64,000 nt of DNA from Sipunculus nudus (Eukaryota; Annelida; Sipuncula; Golfingiida; Sipunculidae), in assembly GCA_026874595.1 (NCBI GenBank), contig CM049309.1:2332076-2396075 (forward strand), written 5' to 3'. A model generated the notes under the pieces. That model was not told the DNA's origin. It saw only the letters and a list, made by a program, of their open reading frames with translations, and searched no databases. Numbering within the stretch: position 1 is the stretch's first letter; the number at the start of each line of letters is the position of its first letter. The translations under genes were made by a program, and so were the position numbers. This document shows positions 24,638 through 36,782 of this stretch, one piece after another.

Positions 24638-24787
24638 GAATCACAAATCATGAAGAGTACTCCCTGGTGCGAGAGCTGAACGAAGATGAGAAGATGAAAA
24701 CACTGACTCTGAAACGAGATAAATCCATCGCAAAAGATCAGAAGAAACTGGACGAGATGAAGAAACGCCTACACACAGATGACGACC
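24638..24787 (+). CDS. Tln: Talin coding exon 4: F1 with its charged loop
   Basis: This exon encodes residues 122-171 plus the first base of codon 172. It reads GITNHEEYSLVRELNEDEKM and then KTLTLKRDKSIAKDQKKLDE, ending MKKRLHTDDD. The NHEEYSLVREL and LHTDD motifs are talin signatures. The lysine/arginine-rich middle corresponds to the unstructured insert of the F1 lobe, which in vertebrate talin contributes to binding acidic membrane lipid. Here it keeps a basic, helix-prone character. The acceptor is ATTACAG|GA, the donor ACC|GTGAGT, phase 1. A frame opening at 24547 with an upstream ATG is only the exon plus readable intron, since the exon must start at 24638 for codon 122 to form. Confidence 0.96.
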
Positions 24788-27700
24788 GTGAGTCTTCAAC
24801 TTTCAGATTATGTGTTAACTATCCTGGAAATTGACTATTTCTTCAGTTTCTGCTGTGACTTAAAACATTAAAGAATGTCAAAATTTGTTTAGTAATATAA
24901 ATGAAAGTTTTTTTAACCTGACTTGTTCATGATCTAAATAATATATTAGCCCTGTCAATTATGTCAAAAAATTATTTTAAAGTTACACATGAGAGAATTC
25001 TGATTATTGTTTTTTCATGTCCAAAGATGGCAGTTTGCACCCAGTGTGGCCTCATAATATTCTGATTGAAAATTAAAGGAAAATATGACAGTTCTTTCTC
25101 TCATGAGGTTTAAACAGTGATGATATATTTATGGAAATATATACAAAGTTGTACAGAGCCTGTACTTTGTTGCTTCTTGCAACCTTATTACAGTTAAAGA
25201 GTAAGCATGCCTGAGAATAAATCCTTGCAGGGGATGTCACTATATAGCAGAAACATGGATCAGGGGCTAGTCTTTTATTGTTCCATGGAGAGAAGAACCG
25301 TAGTTTTATTGAAGCAGAGGTACTCACCGTGAAATAAAACTACCATGTATTATTCATCTAGTACTATAGAACAATTTGATATAAATAAAACTGGCATTAG
25401 CAGCAGTTTTTCTTTGTGCTCTTATCTGATTCCTGACTGTATTACAACCCTTCTTGGTATACCTGTTAAGTGTATCTTCTTTTGGGAAAGTTAAAACCTC
25501 TTTGAAAGCCTTTTAGTATATTAATACAGATAGTTTTACTACCTTTGTTTGCTGATAAAAGCATCAAAATTAAAATGTACATTACTTTGCTAGTCCTGAT
25601 TTTCAGTTAATCCTCCCCATATTAGTCTCTGTTATTCTATGTCCTTTTTAAATCCTCCAGGTGGCACAGGTGTTATATACTTGCACTGGTTACTTTTTTT
25701 GTTGGTTAGTCTGTTAGAAACATTAGTCAAAAGGTTATAAAACAAAATTTTTATGAAATTGTTGGGAAGGGCAGGGTCCTACCTAAGGAACGATAGATTT
25801 TTTATTGAAAGGATTCTTTTCATTGCGAGGTAGGTCATTTTCCTTATCTTGCCTGAGGACCATTGCTGTTCATTGGTATTAGGGTCGCCCTTGTTCTAGA
25901 GCTGACCTAGGTATAATCCAACCGTGGATTTGGTGAACCATGGCACACATAGGTATATTCTTTGTAAAATATTGATTCGGATGCCAGTAGCTGTATCAAT
26001 GTTGGCTCAGACTACAAATTTTGTGTCTGTATATTATACAGAGTTCTTGTTCTGTTGTGTTTAAATCACTCAATTGTTATACATTTCCTATAATTACCAT
26101 ATAAAATTCAACAAGGCCTATATATTCACAATGTCTGTCAGATCCTGTGTGTTATTTGATCTTGTCATGTGCTTTTGATTTTGCATCTTTATAACATATC
26201 TATAAGGTTACAAAGAATTTCATTTTATGGAGAGTCGAGTCTTGATATTTTGTGGTTGATCAGGATCTGAATTTGGCTGAAGTACCAGATTGTACACCAT
26301 CTTACAATATACAGTGCACTGATGCTGACACCTAGTTGTAGAATCTGGTACTATTAAGCAGGGACTGTCAAGCAAGCATTTACTGTGAGGATTTTAAGGT
26401 GACTGATATGCTGTACTTTTGCAGAGGATACTCTGACTCAGCACTGGGTAGTCCATCTTATTTTAGTCACAATCACGGTTTGTTATTGGAATGTGCCACA
26501 ATGAATGATGACGATCAACCTTGTACTGTCATGGCATATGATGGGTTATCTTGCTGCCTTTTGATTTGCTATGAGAGTTTCCTATGATCAGGACTTTACC
26601 AGAAGTCATTATTTATCACTGAAGTTGGTTTCTGATGCTCAGTAAAACAACACGTTAACAGTTCTGTTTTGAATTTCACAATATCCTCAGCTGACAAATG
26701 CAGGGTATGTCCCCTTTCCCTTTATTTCATTTTCTTTGTTCTTCATAATGTCTTTGCCAGAGGAAAGCAAACACCTGATATTAAATGAACACCCATTTTT
26801 TAGTGACAGTTAATGTAGTTATCATATTTCTGTTCAGTATGTGGAAATGATGGAACAGTGTGAGCACTGATATTTGAGATTGAGAATGAAATATTTTTGT
26901 CAAAGATCTACCTGATAACTTTCTTGATGCTGTGGTCTTCATATAGTAATGACTCATGATCATGTATTTTACTTTATTTATGGTACCAGCTATGATCAGC
27001 ATCAAATCAACATCTGTCAGAAAGTGTCATTCACCCCGTCAATTCAGTCAGCATTTCTGACTGAAATTAATACTTCAGATATCAATTTTGTTATACTCTT
27101 TTTTTGTAAATAGTGATGATTTTCTTCTAAATAATTCCTTTAGTTACCTGATTAGTCATTAATTTTGTATAAAAATGTCTCCCAACACCAAGAGGAACTG
27201 ATTAAACAGATTTTAAAGGCTGCAATAACTCCGCCCTCATCTTAGAACAGTAAACCCAGGAGCCCAGGAGCGTGGAAAAGAAGTTTTGAATGAATTTTTA
27301 TAGGAATAAGCTCATGGATCATGTCAGTGAATCATGGAAAGTGATCAGATGCAAAACCAAATGCGTCTTGATGATGTCTCATGAAAACTGACAGTAACAT
27401 GGTATGCAATTAATTTAAATGCCATAGGGGACTACCCTCTGTGTTATATCACCAGAGTTCCCAGAAGATCTTAATCTTGTACAAGAAACCAGAGAGAAGC
27501 AACCAAGGGAAAGTCTAAGGTTTCATATGCATTGAATACTGTTTGCATTGTGTTATGGGTGAACAATATGCGTGATATATTTCTATATGTCACTTCCAGT
27601 AATCCATGCAGATGTAACATTAAATGCTAAATACAGCAATTAGTTTTAATCAGGATACAATACAGTTCCTGTATTTGTGCATAATAAATTGGACCTTATT

Positions 27701-28049
27701 CTGTAGTCATTATTGATTTTTATCTGCATTCCACAAGCTGCATAATTTGCATATTTGCATATAAAATCTAGTTTTTAAGGGGTCAAGAAAAAAAAAAACA
27801 GTACAGTTGATGGTGCACATGGTTTGAAGATGTTTTTAATCTTATTCTGCTGGTTTAGTGACCGTAACATTATATACTGGAACTGTTACAGCAGAGCATA
27901 CTTGAGCACGACCAAATGGTTTGCCTGTGTGGCAGTCAGCTCATTGTATTACTGATATTTATAACCTCGTGATCTGATGCAGCATTAGAATTCTGCTCTA
28001 GGAACCTGGTCACAGGTGCCCTGTAGGGGTTATATTGCTAAAGCCCCGG

Positions 28050-28190
28050 CTTGAAAACTCATAATAAATATATCTCATGGCCTATGCAGTCAGTGGAGCT
28101 TTTTTTTTTTTAATCTTATTCTTGAAAACTCATAATAAATATATCTCATGGCCTATGCAGTCAGTGGAGCTTTTTTTTTTTTTTTGGCGT
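28050..28190. repeat. 71-bp tandem duplication ending in T tracts
   Basis: Two copies of CTTGAAAACTCATAATAAAT, ATATCTCATGGCCTATGCAG, TCAGTGGAGC, each ending in a run of T (12 or more). Copies start at 28050 and 28121 and are almost identical, so the duplication is recent. Confidence 0.9.
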
Positions 28191-28684
28191 TGCTCAGCAA
28201 GAGAATGTCACGATAACCAATGGAAGGGAAAGTCTCTGAAAAATCAGATAATTTGTCAGAGTTTGAGTTTCTTCTGATCGTATGGATACATTGTACAATT
28301 TGATATATCAGTTGATACTGTATGACTGATACAATGGTAAACAGATCAAACATGAATCAATATGATTATTAGTGGATCAGACAAGAATTTTTGCTAATAT
28401 AATTGGTCATGACAACGGATACGACATGTAAATACCATCTTCATCAACTGATACAGTCAGTTTAACATATTTTTAAATTATTGTTGATCCCACAGAAAAC
28501 ATTGCCACAGAGATCGTGACAGCTGGAACGAGAAGTGTTTTTGTTGATCTCATCAAGACAATGCGGTACTTCCATTATTATTTAACTGTGGCCCCCTTGC
28601 TGCCACATGTGGCCGTTAGTATAAATTGTGCTTATTTTCTCATAGTAAAAAATATTATCTATCAACAACCTCCTTGCAACCAGA

Positions 28685-28790
28685 TGTGGACATGCATATA
28701 AAACCTGAAATCCAGAAGGCTTAATAATAACTTATCATTGTCCTCATACAAGACAGTGCCACTAACAGGCCATTGGCCCATGAACTTATT
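28685..28790 (+). mobile_element. SINE tail fragment
   Basis: Carries the shared tail GCATATAAAACCTGAAATCC, AGAAGGCTTAATAATA, followed by CAGTGCCACTAACAGGCCAT. The second motif recurs at 41575-41600 and, weaker, near 32650. No tRNA-like head precedes it here, so this copy is truncated at its 5' end. Confidence 0.65.
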
Positions 28791-29939
28791 CTTTAAAAAA
28801 AAATTTAGTTACAATATGATGTTCATGACCCAAGTCTAAACTATATCTTTAAATTCAGTATTCACTAAATTGGTTTAATATACAGTGTACATAAAACAAT
28901 TTTGCATTATTCTTTGAGTTTTTGCATTACTTTTTGAGTTATCCATAAAAGTCCAAGTGTAGGTTGAATTAGGTTACCAATTAGGACATGGTTTGATGTT
29001 AAAGTTGAAAGCTGACACATGAATATACAGTCATGGGAAAAGACATCATTCATTTGTTATTTTTTTGCTTTTCTTATTGACCTTTTTACTTACTTCCATT
29101 TTACTTTGCTTATATTGACTTTTTTTTAATTTCTTTGTGGATTTGCTGAAGCTAATTCAGCCCTTAGATCTAATGACAATGATCTACAGAACATCTACAC
29201 ACCAGATGTGACTGCAGCTTGTGACTGCCAGTTTTATTGGCTCTGTAACCACAAGGTTTGAGCTGAATCAGAATGACATTATTAATATTAGGGCCACAAT
29301 GCACAGAACAGAAGTAGACTTCTGGTGAGGTCTTTCGTGGGGGTGTGGGGCTGAGTGCTGGTTCCGGACAGACTGACGTGGATCTACCCCAGCTTTTTAC
29401 AGTTCAGTCCGTTCTTTTTCTGCTCCACTCAATATCGGCTGTGCTCCAGACTGACCCCAACCCAGCGGTGGTGCCGCACAGTCTTAGTGATTCTGTGTTC
29501 TGCGTTGGACAGTGTCTGTGACAGTCTGTGGAATTCTTTTATAGGCACTACCATGTTATTCAATTTAATCTCATGTGCTGACTGTAAAATTGTCTGTCGT
29601 CTCAACATTTTTCTCCAGAGGAAATTTTAAAAAATATATTTTATTAAAAAAAAGTCTGCTGGGTAAATAAAATGAAACCAACTCTACTGGAGGTTTTCTT
29701 AACAAATAAAAGCTGCCTTGCTTTGAGAGCACCAGTATTTCTTGGTTTCCAACTTTTTTTTTGTAATCATTTAATATTTGTTCAGTTTTATTTATCCTTT
29801 GGACTGCAGTGAATCGGTTCCATCTATTTAATTTTTTTATGATTTCAATCTGCTATATGATATATTTATATATATATTTGATGGCAGATCACAAAGATCC
29901 TTATTGATGTCTTATAATTATTTGGTGACAGACGTCATG

Positions 29940-30175
29940 CCAAACCTTACAAAATGGTATCCATGGGGATTAATGCTCGACTCAGTGGCAGAATGAGAAA
30001 CTGGAGCTTCGCAGCGGCAATATTAAACCCACAAGACAGGCTCCTGCGGAGAGCAGAGACATGAAACCTCACAAAGTAATTGCTATGTCACTTTTAGGAT
30101 GGGACCGCTGCGAAGGTGTGATGTCTGGAGTGAAGGTTAATGCAGTGACAACGGGATATCCTTCTGACAGACATA
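29940..30175. other. GC-richer intronic island
   Basis: A block with balanced base composition (for example GGAGCTTCGCAGCGGCAATA, GGATGGGACCGCTGCGAAGG) in otherwise AT-rich intron. No open frame with protein-like composition and no RNA gene were recognised. A conserved non-coding element is possible but rests only on composition. Confidence 0.25.
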
Positions 30176-31092
30176 CATAGTCCACTGGCTCCCGCAACAA
30201 ATCCTTAAATAATCCTGACCACTTAATGAATTAAAATCACAGACACTAAAGGTATTTTTCTGACGTGATATTTTCTTATTATCTTCAGTAGTAACTTTCA
30301 TGGATGATCAAAATTTCTACATTGAGGAACACTATATCACTGTTTTCATTATGGTTCTTCCGTTTAAATCTCCGCTGTTTAGGTTTGGTTAGATAACAGT
30401 TTTAACGTGGAGCTATTAGTGGTTTCATTTAATTGCTGAAACTGAGTGAACACAGCCTTTATAGCCAGTAACGTTATGTCGTCAGTGATTGTCACTCAGT
30501 CAGAGCATGTCAAGTTAGATTTCTTTGCCAGCGGTAATTTGAAAGGCTTGTGGGTCAACATGCTGTGCAAACAAGACTTTTATGGCTTATTGAACTTCCC
30601 CGATCCTCTTCAAATAATATTCATGTTCAATATTCCATGTAATATCCTCCTCCCCTTTGCCCCATAAAACAGCCAGTAACCATCTGGCATGCCCCGAGTG
30701 AGTGGGATATGGTCGTGAATATCTGTGAAGCTTTCCTGCTTTTCATGGCTGTATTACTGCTCCTTTCATTGAGGAAAGTGAGAGCTGTCACTGTCGTTTC
30801 TGGTGGCGGATCATCGCTGCTCCACTGACCATGTCCCTGATTAGCATGCACCACTGTCAGTCTGTATTTAGTAATACAGCACCCCTTTTTAAGCATTCTA
30901 AAGTGAGTCAATTCTGCTCACTGTTTACACACTTTATCAGTTTAATGGCCACTTATAAAGGCTGTGATACCTCCCCTCTATTTTTATTAATAGGTTCTTC
31001 AGAAAGCTATAAGAGCCTCCGCAGGACATGTTGCTACTTATTTATTTTTCTTTTTTTTTTGCATAAAGTATATAACTGAAATATAACAGTGG

Positions 31093-31170
31093 AGTAAGAT
31101 GTGGCTGAATGATTAAAAGTGAGCTGAAGATCACAGATTTCATCCCTGTCTGTGGGACAATAATTTTTGG
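31093..31170 (+). mobile_element. Degenerate tRNA-like SINE head
   Basis: TGGCTGAATGA at 31102-31112 resembles an A box, and GATTTCATCCC about 35 bases later a weak B box. The spacing fits a tRNA-derived SINE, but the match is poor and no tail motif was seen close by. Confidence 0.35.
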
Positions 31171-32439
31171 TTTGCGTTGGCTGATATAATGTGATTAACA
31201 CCTGAGGGTGCAGCTAGATAAAAAATCTGACAGTCATTGTAACAAAACCTTCAGAAAAAATGTCAGGGGTCATATGACAAGTGATGTAGACCTAAAACCA
31301 AATTACAGTTAGTGTCCCATCAGTCAAGACCTAACCAAGTATCATACAACCTTTTGTACATTTTAAATTACACAGGAAAATAAAAAGTGTTGTGATAAAT
31401 ATTCAGAAAAATTTGACCTTTGACATCAGATGTGGTAAGGGATTGGGCCTTAACTTAGGAAACAAAGAAGCGTATAACGAAGGTCTATGGGCTGAGGTGG
31501 AAAATGTTCACCGGCTCGACCTTGCAGGAATACGACAGAGCCTCCCCTGTAGTGAATGAATCAAGCGTAATGGCATGGTTATAATTGTAAAATGTGCCCT
31601 GAAGATGGCTCAGGCAAGCAAAGGTTGACTTTTTGTCGTAAGAGAACTGTTGTCTTTATCATTTGATATTTTTACGGTGACTTGTCACTCCCGTTGTGCA
31701 CTGGTGATGGTGGGGTAACAAGTTCTGGCCTGTCTGTCACGTAGGAGTGGGGTAACAAATGTTAAGTTACTTGACTGCTGCGGGAACACGCTGTTTTCTT
31801 CAGATACTGTCGGGGCACTGACAAATTGCTTCCCAGAGGGCCTACCAAAAACTCAATTGTCTGCTGCCCTCACTTGTACCGGTGGTCCCTATGGCTTAAT
31901 TATAGTTTATGCAGTGAGGTCTGATCTCTGGGGGGCTGTTTCTTCAGATCCCAAACAAATAGATGCACCAATATTCTGTGAGAACTCAGCTGGTCACTCA
32001 AGTTTTACTGTTGTTTGCTTCTTGGTGGACATCAATATTGCAGTTACGGCAAATGCTGGTTAGAAAGGCCAAATGGATAGGCTGAAAAAGCGATATTACA
32101 TGTCAGAAGCTGGTGATCCCGAGGGCAGCGGGTGTAAGTCCTGCTGGTATTGCTGGGGGCCTCCTGGCCAGACAGTTCTGACAACAGTTTACATCCATAC
32201 TACCATTGATTGGCTGACCGGTCTACAGTTACTCTTACTGCTTGGACAGCTGACTACTCCACTTCATCCGGCAGGTCTGACCATTGAGGAGAAAAAAGAG
32301 AATCAGCTGAAGCAAACATTAGTCATGTTCTGTCACCTAAACTGGTTCTTCTGCTATCAGTCAGGGATCATTAAATGGTTCAGGAAAATATGCTTTAATT
32401 CACATTGACATAAATCCTTGCTTTTGTTAAATGAATACC

Positions 32440-32690
32440 ATTCAGACCAGAATGTCTTTGGTTCAATCTCCAAAGCCAAAATACTGAAATTTTGATGGAG
32501 ATTTCCATGCCAGTGTCCTTATGACGGGCTATGACATTTGGATTATTTCAGGCCCCATACAATATTTCTAGCCTCCAGTCACAGAAGGCTTCTTAATAGG
32601 ATTTCATTCTTATTGTTCGGTTACCATCATCCTCATTCAATAGACACTGCCACCGACAAACCATGGACCATTCCTTTTAGAAATTAAAAA
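32440..32690 (+). mobile_element. Diverged SINE-like copy
   Basis: GGTTCAATCTCC at about 32460 is B-box-like. The following part has CACAGAAGGCTTCTTAATAG, GGTTACCATCATCCTCATTC and ACTGCCACCGACAAACCATG, which parallels the tails at 28685-28790 and 41490-41615. The 5' end is unclear. Confidence 0.5.
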
Positions 32691-33194
32691 AAAATGAAAA
32701 GCGTTGATGTCACAGGATGTTATATCTTGTGAAACCTGAAAGAGAAACCAAATAAAGTTCAGTATATGAATTGATAAATGTAAAATAAATTTTTGTTTTA
32801 AAATAAATGTTATGAATGACATCAAATTTCTGTAAGTTTACCAATGCTGCACTTAGGAAATAACCCATTCATCGATGCACCACTATTCTGTAGTTTTGTC
32901 TTGTCTGTACGAAAAAGAAAAATTGGATGACTGATATATCCATGCTGTGACATTTGCCTGGAGGGATATGGTTAAAATGTATTAATAAGGGTACATTTGG
33001 AAACCAGGCTTGTGTGTACTCCAGCAAGTTAAGCTGCTTTAGCAGCCTCAAGGAGTGGATTGCATTTGTATTGGTTATCAGATGGTTAAAGAGGTCATCA
33101 GGCCCTCTTGTTTCCTGGCTGCCAGCACACTGTCTGCTAATCTCCTGGTACAACCTCATCAGATATAGGAGCCTTTAAGATGTACAACACAAGA

Positions 33195-33540
33195 TCACCA
33201 GGAGATATAAGCCCATGTGGGGTTGAACTGAACACCACTTGCAGACTCAATTCCCTGGGTAGAAATTAGGCATAATTTGGTAGCGGCATTTGGAAGTCCC
33301 AGTGTGACAGAGGCATGGGGCGGTGTATGCATCGGGGTGCTCCAATCAATAACTGAGAGACACGGGGCCCGGGACATGCAGAGTTCCTTGTTCAATAATT
33401 CACCAGCATTGTTGCTATCCACATGCATGACTCTCCATTGCTGGATGGTCAGCGTGGCCGCAAGTCTCCCTCGGCTGCCGTTAACTGTCACATGACCGGT
33501 CAGGGTCACTCGTCACTTTTTGACCAGCTATGGCAAGGGT
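33195..33540. other. GC-richer intronic island upstream of exon 5
   Basis: High-complexity, locally GC-rich sequence (GGCATGGGGCGGTG, GGGGCCCGGGACATG, CGCAAGTCTCCCTCGGCTGC) with overlapping open frames on both strands (33277-33495 plus, 33195-33509 minus). Neither frame has a recognisable domain or plausible exon boundaries, so the open frames probably reflect the lack of AT-rich stops. It may be regulatory. Confidence 0.25.
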
Positions 33541-34081
33541 TAGTACTGCTTGTTTTACTCTCATTCTGTTCAGTTTTTGATGGGTAACTTGTTGCACTGA
33601 GTGGGTTCCATCACTGGCGTGTGTTAAGTATTACTCTGATGGTACGTTTGTAGATGATGCTCAACATCGTTACTGTCTGTGTACAGTGTCGTTGCTGTCA
33701 GTTCACTTGGCTGTACCATCACTGAACGAACTGCTACATAGATGATAGTGTAAGGGAATATATAGATCACAGAATCATTTCCTCTTATCACGTGCATGTC
33801 AAACATAAGAATATGAAACTTGGACATATTTACGTGTGCCATTTGAAGCCTTTATAGTTTACTGTTTTTGGTATCAGTTTGACTTTGATGGAGACAGAGG
33901 GAAAACCTGGTCCATTCTGGTAAGAATGATTGGACCCATTGGCGGCCCGGCAGAACCTGACAAAATATCTTTATAACTGTCTGTTTTCAGAATATTGGTG
34001 ACTGTAATTTAATACCGGGCAGTAACAGGCTTGATCTTGTATCTATGCGAGAAAAATAACTTTGCTTTTTTTTTTTTGCAG

Positions 34082-34224
34082 TTGATTGGTTGGACCACTC
34101 TAAGACACTTCGAGAACAAGGCATTGATGTCACAGAGACCTTGTTGTTTCGACGTAAATTCTTCTTCTCAGATCAGAACATTGATGCCAGAGACCCTGTC
34201 CAGCTTAATCTGTTGTATGTTCAG
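34082..34224 (+). CDS. Tln: Talin coding exon 5: end of F1 and start of F2
   Basis: This exon encodes residues 172-219. It reads LDWLDHSKTLREQGIDVTET and LLFRRKFFFSDQNIDARDPV, ending QLNLLYVQ. WLDH, TLREQG, RRKFF, SDQN and RDPVQLNLLYVQ are near-invariant in talins. The segment crosses from F1 into the helical F2 lobe of the FERM head. The acceptor follows a 13-base T tract (TTTTTGCAG|TT) and the donor is CAG|GTAGGA, phase 0. A possible intronic RNA hairpin lies only 72 bases downstream of the donor. Confidence 0.97.
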
Positions 34225-34296
34225 GTAGGAAACATTTCTTTATTTACAGAGCGTGCCTTGCATGATGTGTTCCTTTACAATTTTTTTTTTATGATC

Positions 34297-34375
34297 TCCT
34301 ACACTGTGATATGCTGCAGTTTCCTTTGACATCCATGAACTATTGCGGGAAATTGTAGCATATTATAGTGTAGGA
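34297..34375 (+). ncRNA. Candidate intronic microRNA-like hairpin
   Basis: Arms 34297-34325 and 34347-34375 form an uninterrupted 29-bp stem with a 21-base loop. The 5' arm begins TCCTACACTGTGATATGCTG and the 3' arm ends AGCATATTATAGTGTAGGA. There are 24 Watson-Crick pairs and 5 wobble pairs (G306-U366, G308-U364, G316-U356, G319-U353, U325-G347, counting from 34000). All five arm differences keep pairing in talin-sense RNA; in antisense RNA they would be A-C mismatches. Stem length and loop size suit a microRNA precursor. It shares no more than the hexamer GATATG with miR-190, which is hosted by other talin genes, so homology is not claimed. A MITE-like inverted repeat is the main alternative. 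No second copy was noticed in the window. Confidence 0.45.
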
Positions 34376-36782
34376 TGACCCCTGGGAGGCCCAGTTGTTT
34401 CAGACCTGTGTATAAAGGGAATGGATTTCCTTCAAAGTTTAGATATTGAGTATACTTGATTGTAAAAGAGTAAAATATTTAAAGTTTTGTATGAAAATCA
34501 GTGTTATAGTAATTTAAAATCTCTCCTTGTATATTTAAAGTGTTCAAATTAATTAAAGATTGTGTAGTTTATTGTGGTTGATGTCTGTGGTGTAATACAT
34601 GTTGCATGGTCCCTGTCAAGCTCCCCTGTATACTTTTGCTATAAAGTATTGATTATCAGTAATACATTGTGTACAATTGGTTTGATTGCCAGTACAGTGT
34701 TTCATAGAAATAGTTAAGTATTGTACTAAGGGTTCACTGTACAGATGGATTGAATCAGGAGTATTATTTATCGAAATGCACAGTTTCTGTAATCCACAAA
34801 TTTTACCTGCATTCATTTCTAAAGGTTGCCTTCATTTAGGCCCCTTTGCTAAGAAAGGCACTGAAACATGAAGCTGTATATAAAGCAGGTAACAAAGACG
34901 TGGGACGTGATTGGGATACAGTGAGAACGCTGTCTTGGGAGCGTATGGAAGACTGGTGCTAAACCTTATAGGAACTGTTCTGTTTGAAGCTCACAGTTCA
35001 GCCTCACATAGCCTACTCTGTAATACAATCCTGGCATTTAGTGGCTTCATCAAAACACAGATTTGTAAAGTCAATGCCTGAAAGAGGCTGAATGCATTTG
35101 CCTGTAAAATGTTGTCAGTTGTATCAATACGTGAATATCTGTGGAGGCAGTGTTGTGTTTCTGCTCTGTGTTCTGATGGTTGATGTTTTGTTGACTGTCT
35201 CTCTGATGTTATTTTTCTCCATTTAATGTGTCTTTTGGAGAATTTTGTCTGCTCGTGGAGGTTTTGTTCATCCTGGCTTATAAAGGCAAATTTATCATAC
35301 CCGCATTTGTGGCCGGGTGATTCTATGAACCTGCCCTGGTTCCCCCTGACTTTAGTGGTCTGGTTTATCTTCTCTGTTAAAAATATAATTCAGAGAATTT
35401 GTCACTTTATCAAGAATTGGGTCCTACTAGCTCACATAGTGCCCTGTTCATACCCTCGTGTGGGCTGGGAATTCTGAGAAAACGTAACGGTCACCCTGAT
35501 GCTTTGACATTTACGCTTATTAACGAAAGAAATTCCCAAAGGGGAGACATCAGCTGATTGAGTCATGTCCAATCCAAATTAGATTCAGAATTTGCCTATG
35601 AGAGGTCAGCACTGCTGATTGGCTTGCCGATCTTTCATTGAACACTTTCGACTTGCTTAGGGATCCTCCATTGACTCGCTCTTCCAGAAGATTGCTGGTC
35701 TGCATTTATGCTGGGCTCAATTGGCAGACATGGATAATTTTGAGGAAAAAATGCAATAATTCCATTCTGTCAGCTGGTGGGTGATGTACTGATGATACAC
35801 AATTGGTGAAGCTACATGTTCAGCTTCCAAAATTAGTGAGTATGGCGGTATTGATCCAGGTGCCCTTTAGGCAGTGTACTAGATTTTATTGAGTGCTGCA
35901 ATTGTTCTGCAGTCAAGGGAAATCAGATCCATTATAACCTCTGCTGTAGTCAGATGAATATACAAAACACAAGACCTGGCCATTCTTATACTAAAGGATG
36001 GCCTTTATGTCACGCATTAAAACCAAGAAGGCCACTTGTCATGTTATACAATCTTGATGAATACAATCCCTCTGCAGGTCTCACGCCACTGGGAAAATGG
36101 AGGGCAACTACATTTATTGTACTGATCCACTGATCATTCATTATAAATACCAGCATTATTAGTCAAAAGTCAGTGGCACAGATGATGGACAACCCACATA
36201 ATTCACTTACACAGTATGGACTAGTACCTAATAAACTTGTCCACTACTCGGGGGTTGGGGGTAGGGTTTTGCCTTAAAGATTTATGAATAACACTGCAAA
36301 AGAAAGGTAATTACTTCCAGGAAGGGGGAGGGTTTAACCCCCCCCCCCCTTTTGGATCTACCCCTGGGTTTATCAAATTATCATTTTGCCCAAATAGTCG
36401 ATTAGGTTGCCAATTGTATGAACGGCCAGTTATTGTCAAACCATACAGATAAAGACCCAGATACATTTAATTACCCTCACAGGACCATCTGTCCTGTTTT
36501 TCCTTCAAAGTGACTGTGTGTATGACCTTTTATATTTAAATATTTGACATACAAATCAGTTAAGATAAATTCTGAGTCTGATAACTTTATGGATCTGTCA
36601 TTTAAAATTACAAATTTTAATTTTTACCATATTTGTAGATTCTAAACAGTTTTTTATGAAAATAAAGTAAAAAGTTACAGAAAAATAGGGATTTTCTACA
36701 AAGGTCCACAGAATTCCACTGTATTCTTTGATGACTTGTTAACTCTTTGATCACAGGACTAATACTAGTAGACATCAGATTA

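Larger units (their letters stand above)
24788..34081 (+). other. Talin intron 4 (9.3 kb, phase 1)
   Basis: Donor GTGAGT, acceptor a long T tract then TTTGCAG. Recognised contents: a 71-bp duplication (28050-28190), a SINE tail fragment (28685-28790), a SINE head (31093-31170), a longer SINE-like copy (32440-32690) and GC-richer islands at about 29330-29540, 29940-30175, 31440-32290 and 33195-33540. The stretch 24788-28049 is AT-rich with short spurious open frames and no recognised element. No second gene was identified. Confidence 0.85.

Noticed and set aside
34297-34375. Homology of the hairpin to miR-190, which is hosted in talin genes
   Set aside because: Only the hexamer GATATG is shared. 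The rest of the mature miR-190 pattern is absent, and I found no match to it elsewhere in the window.
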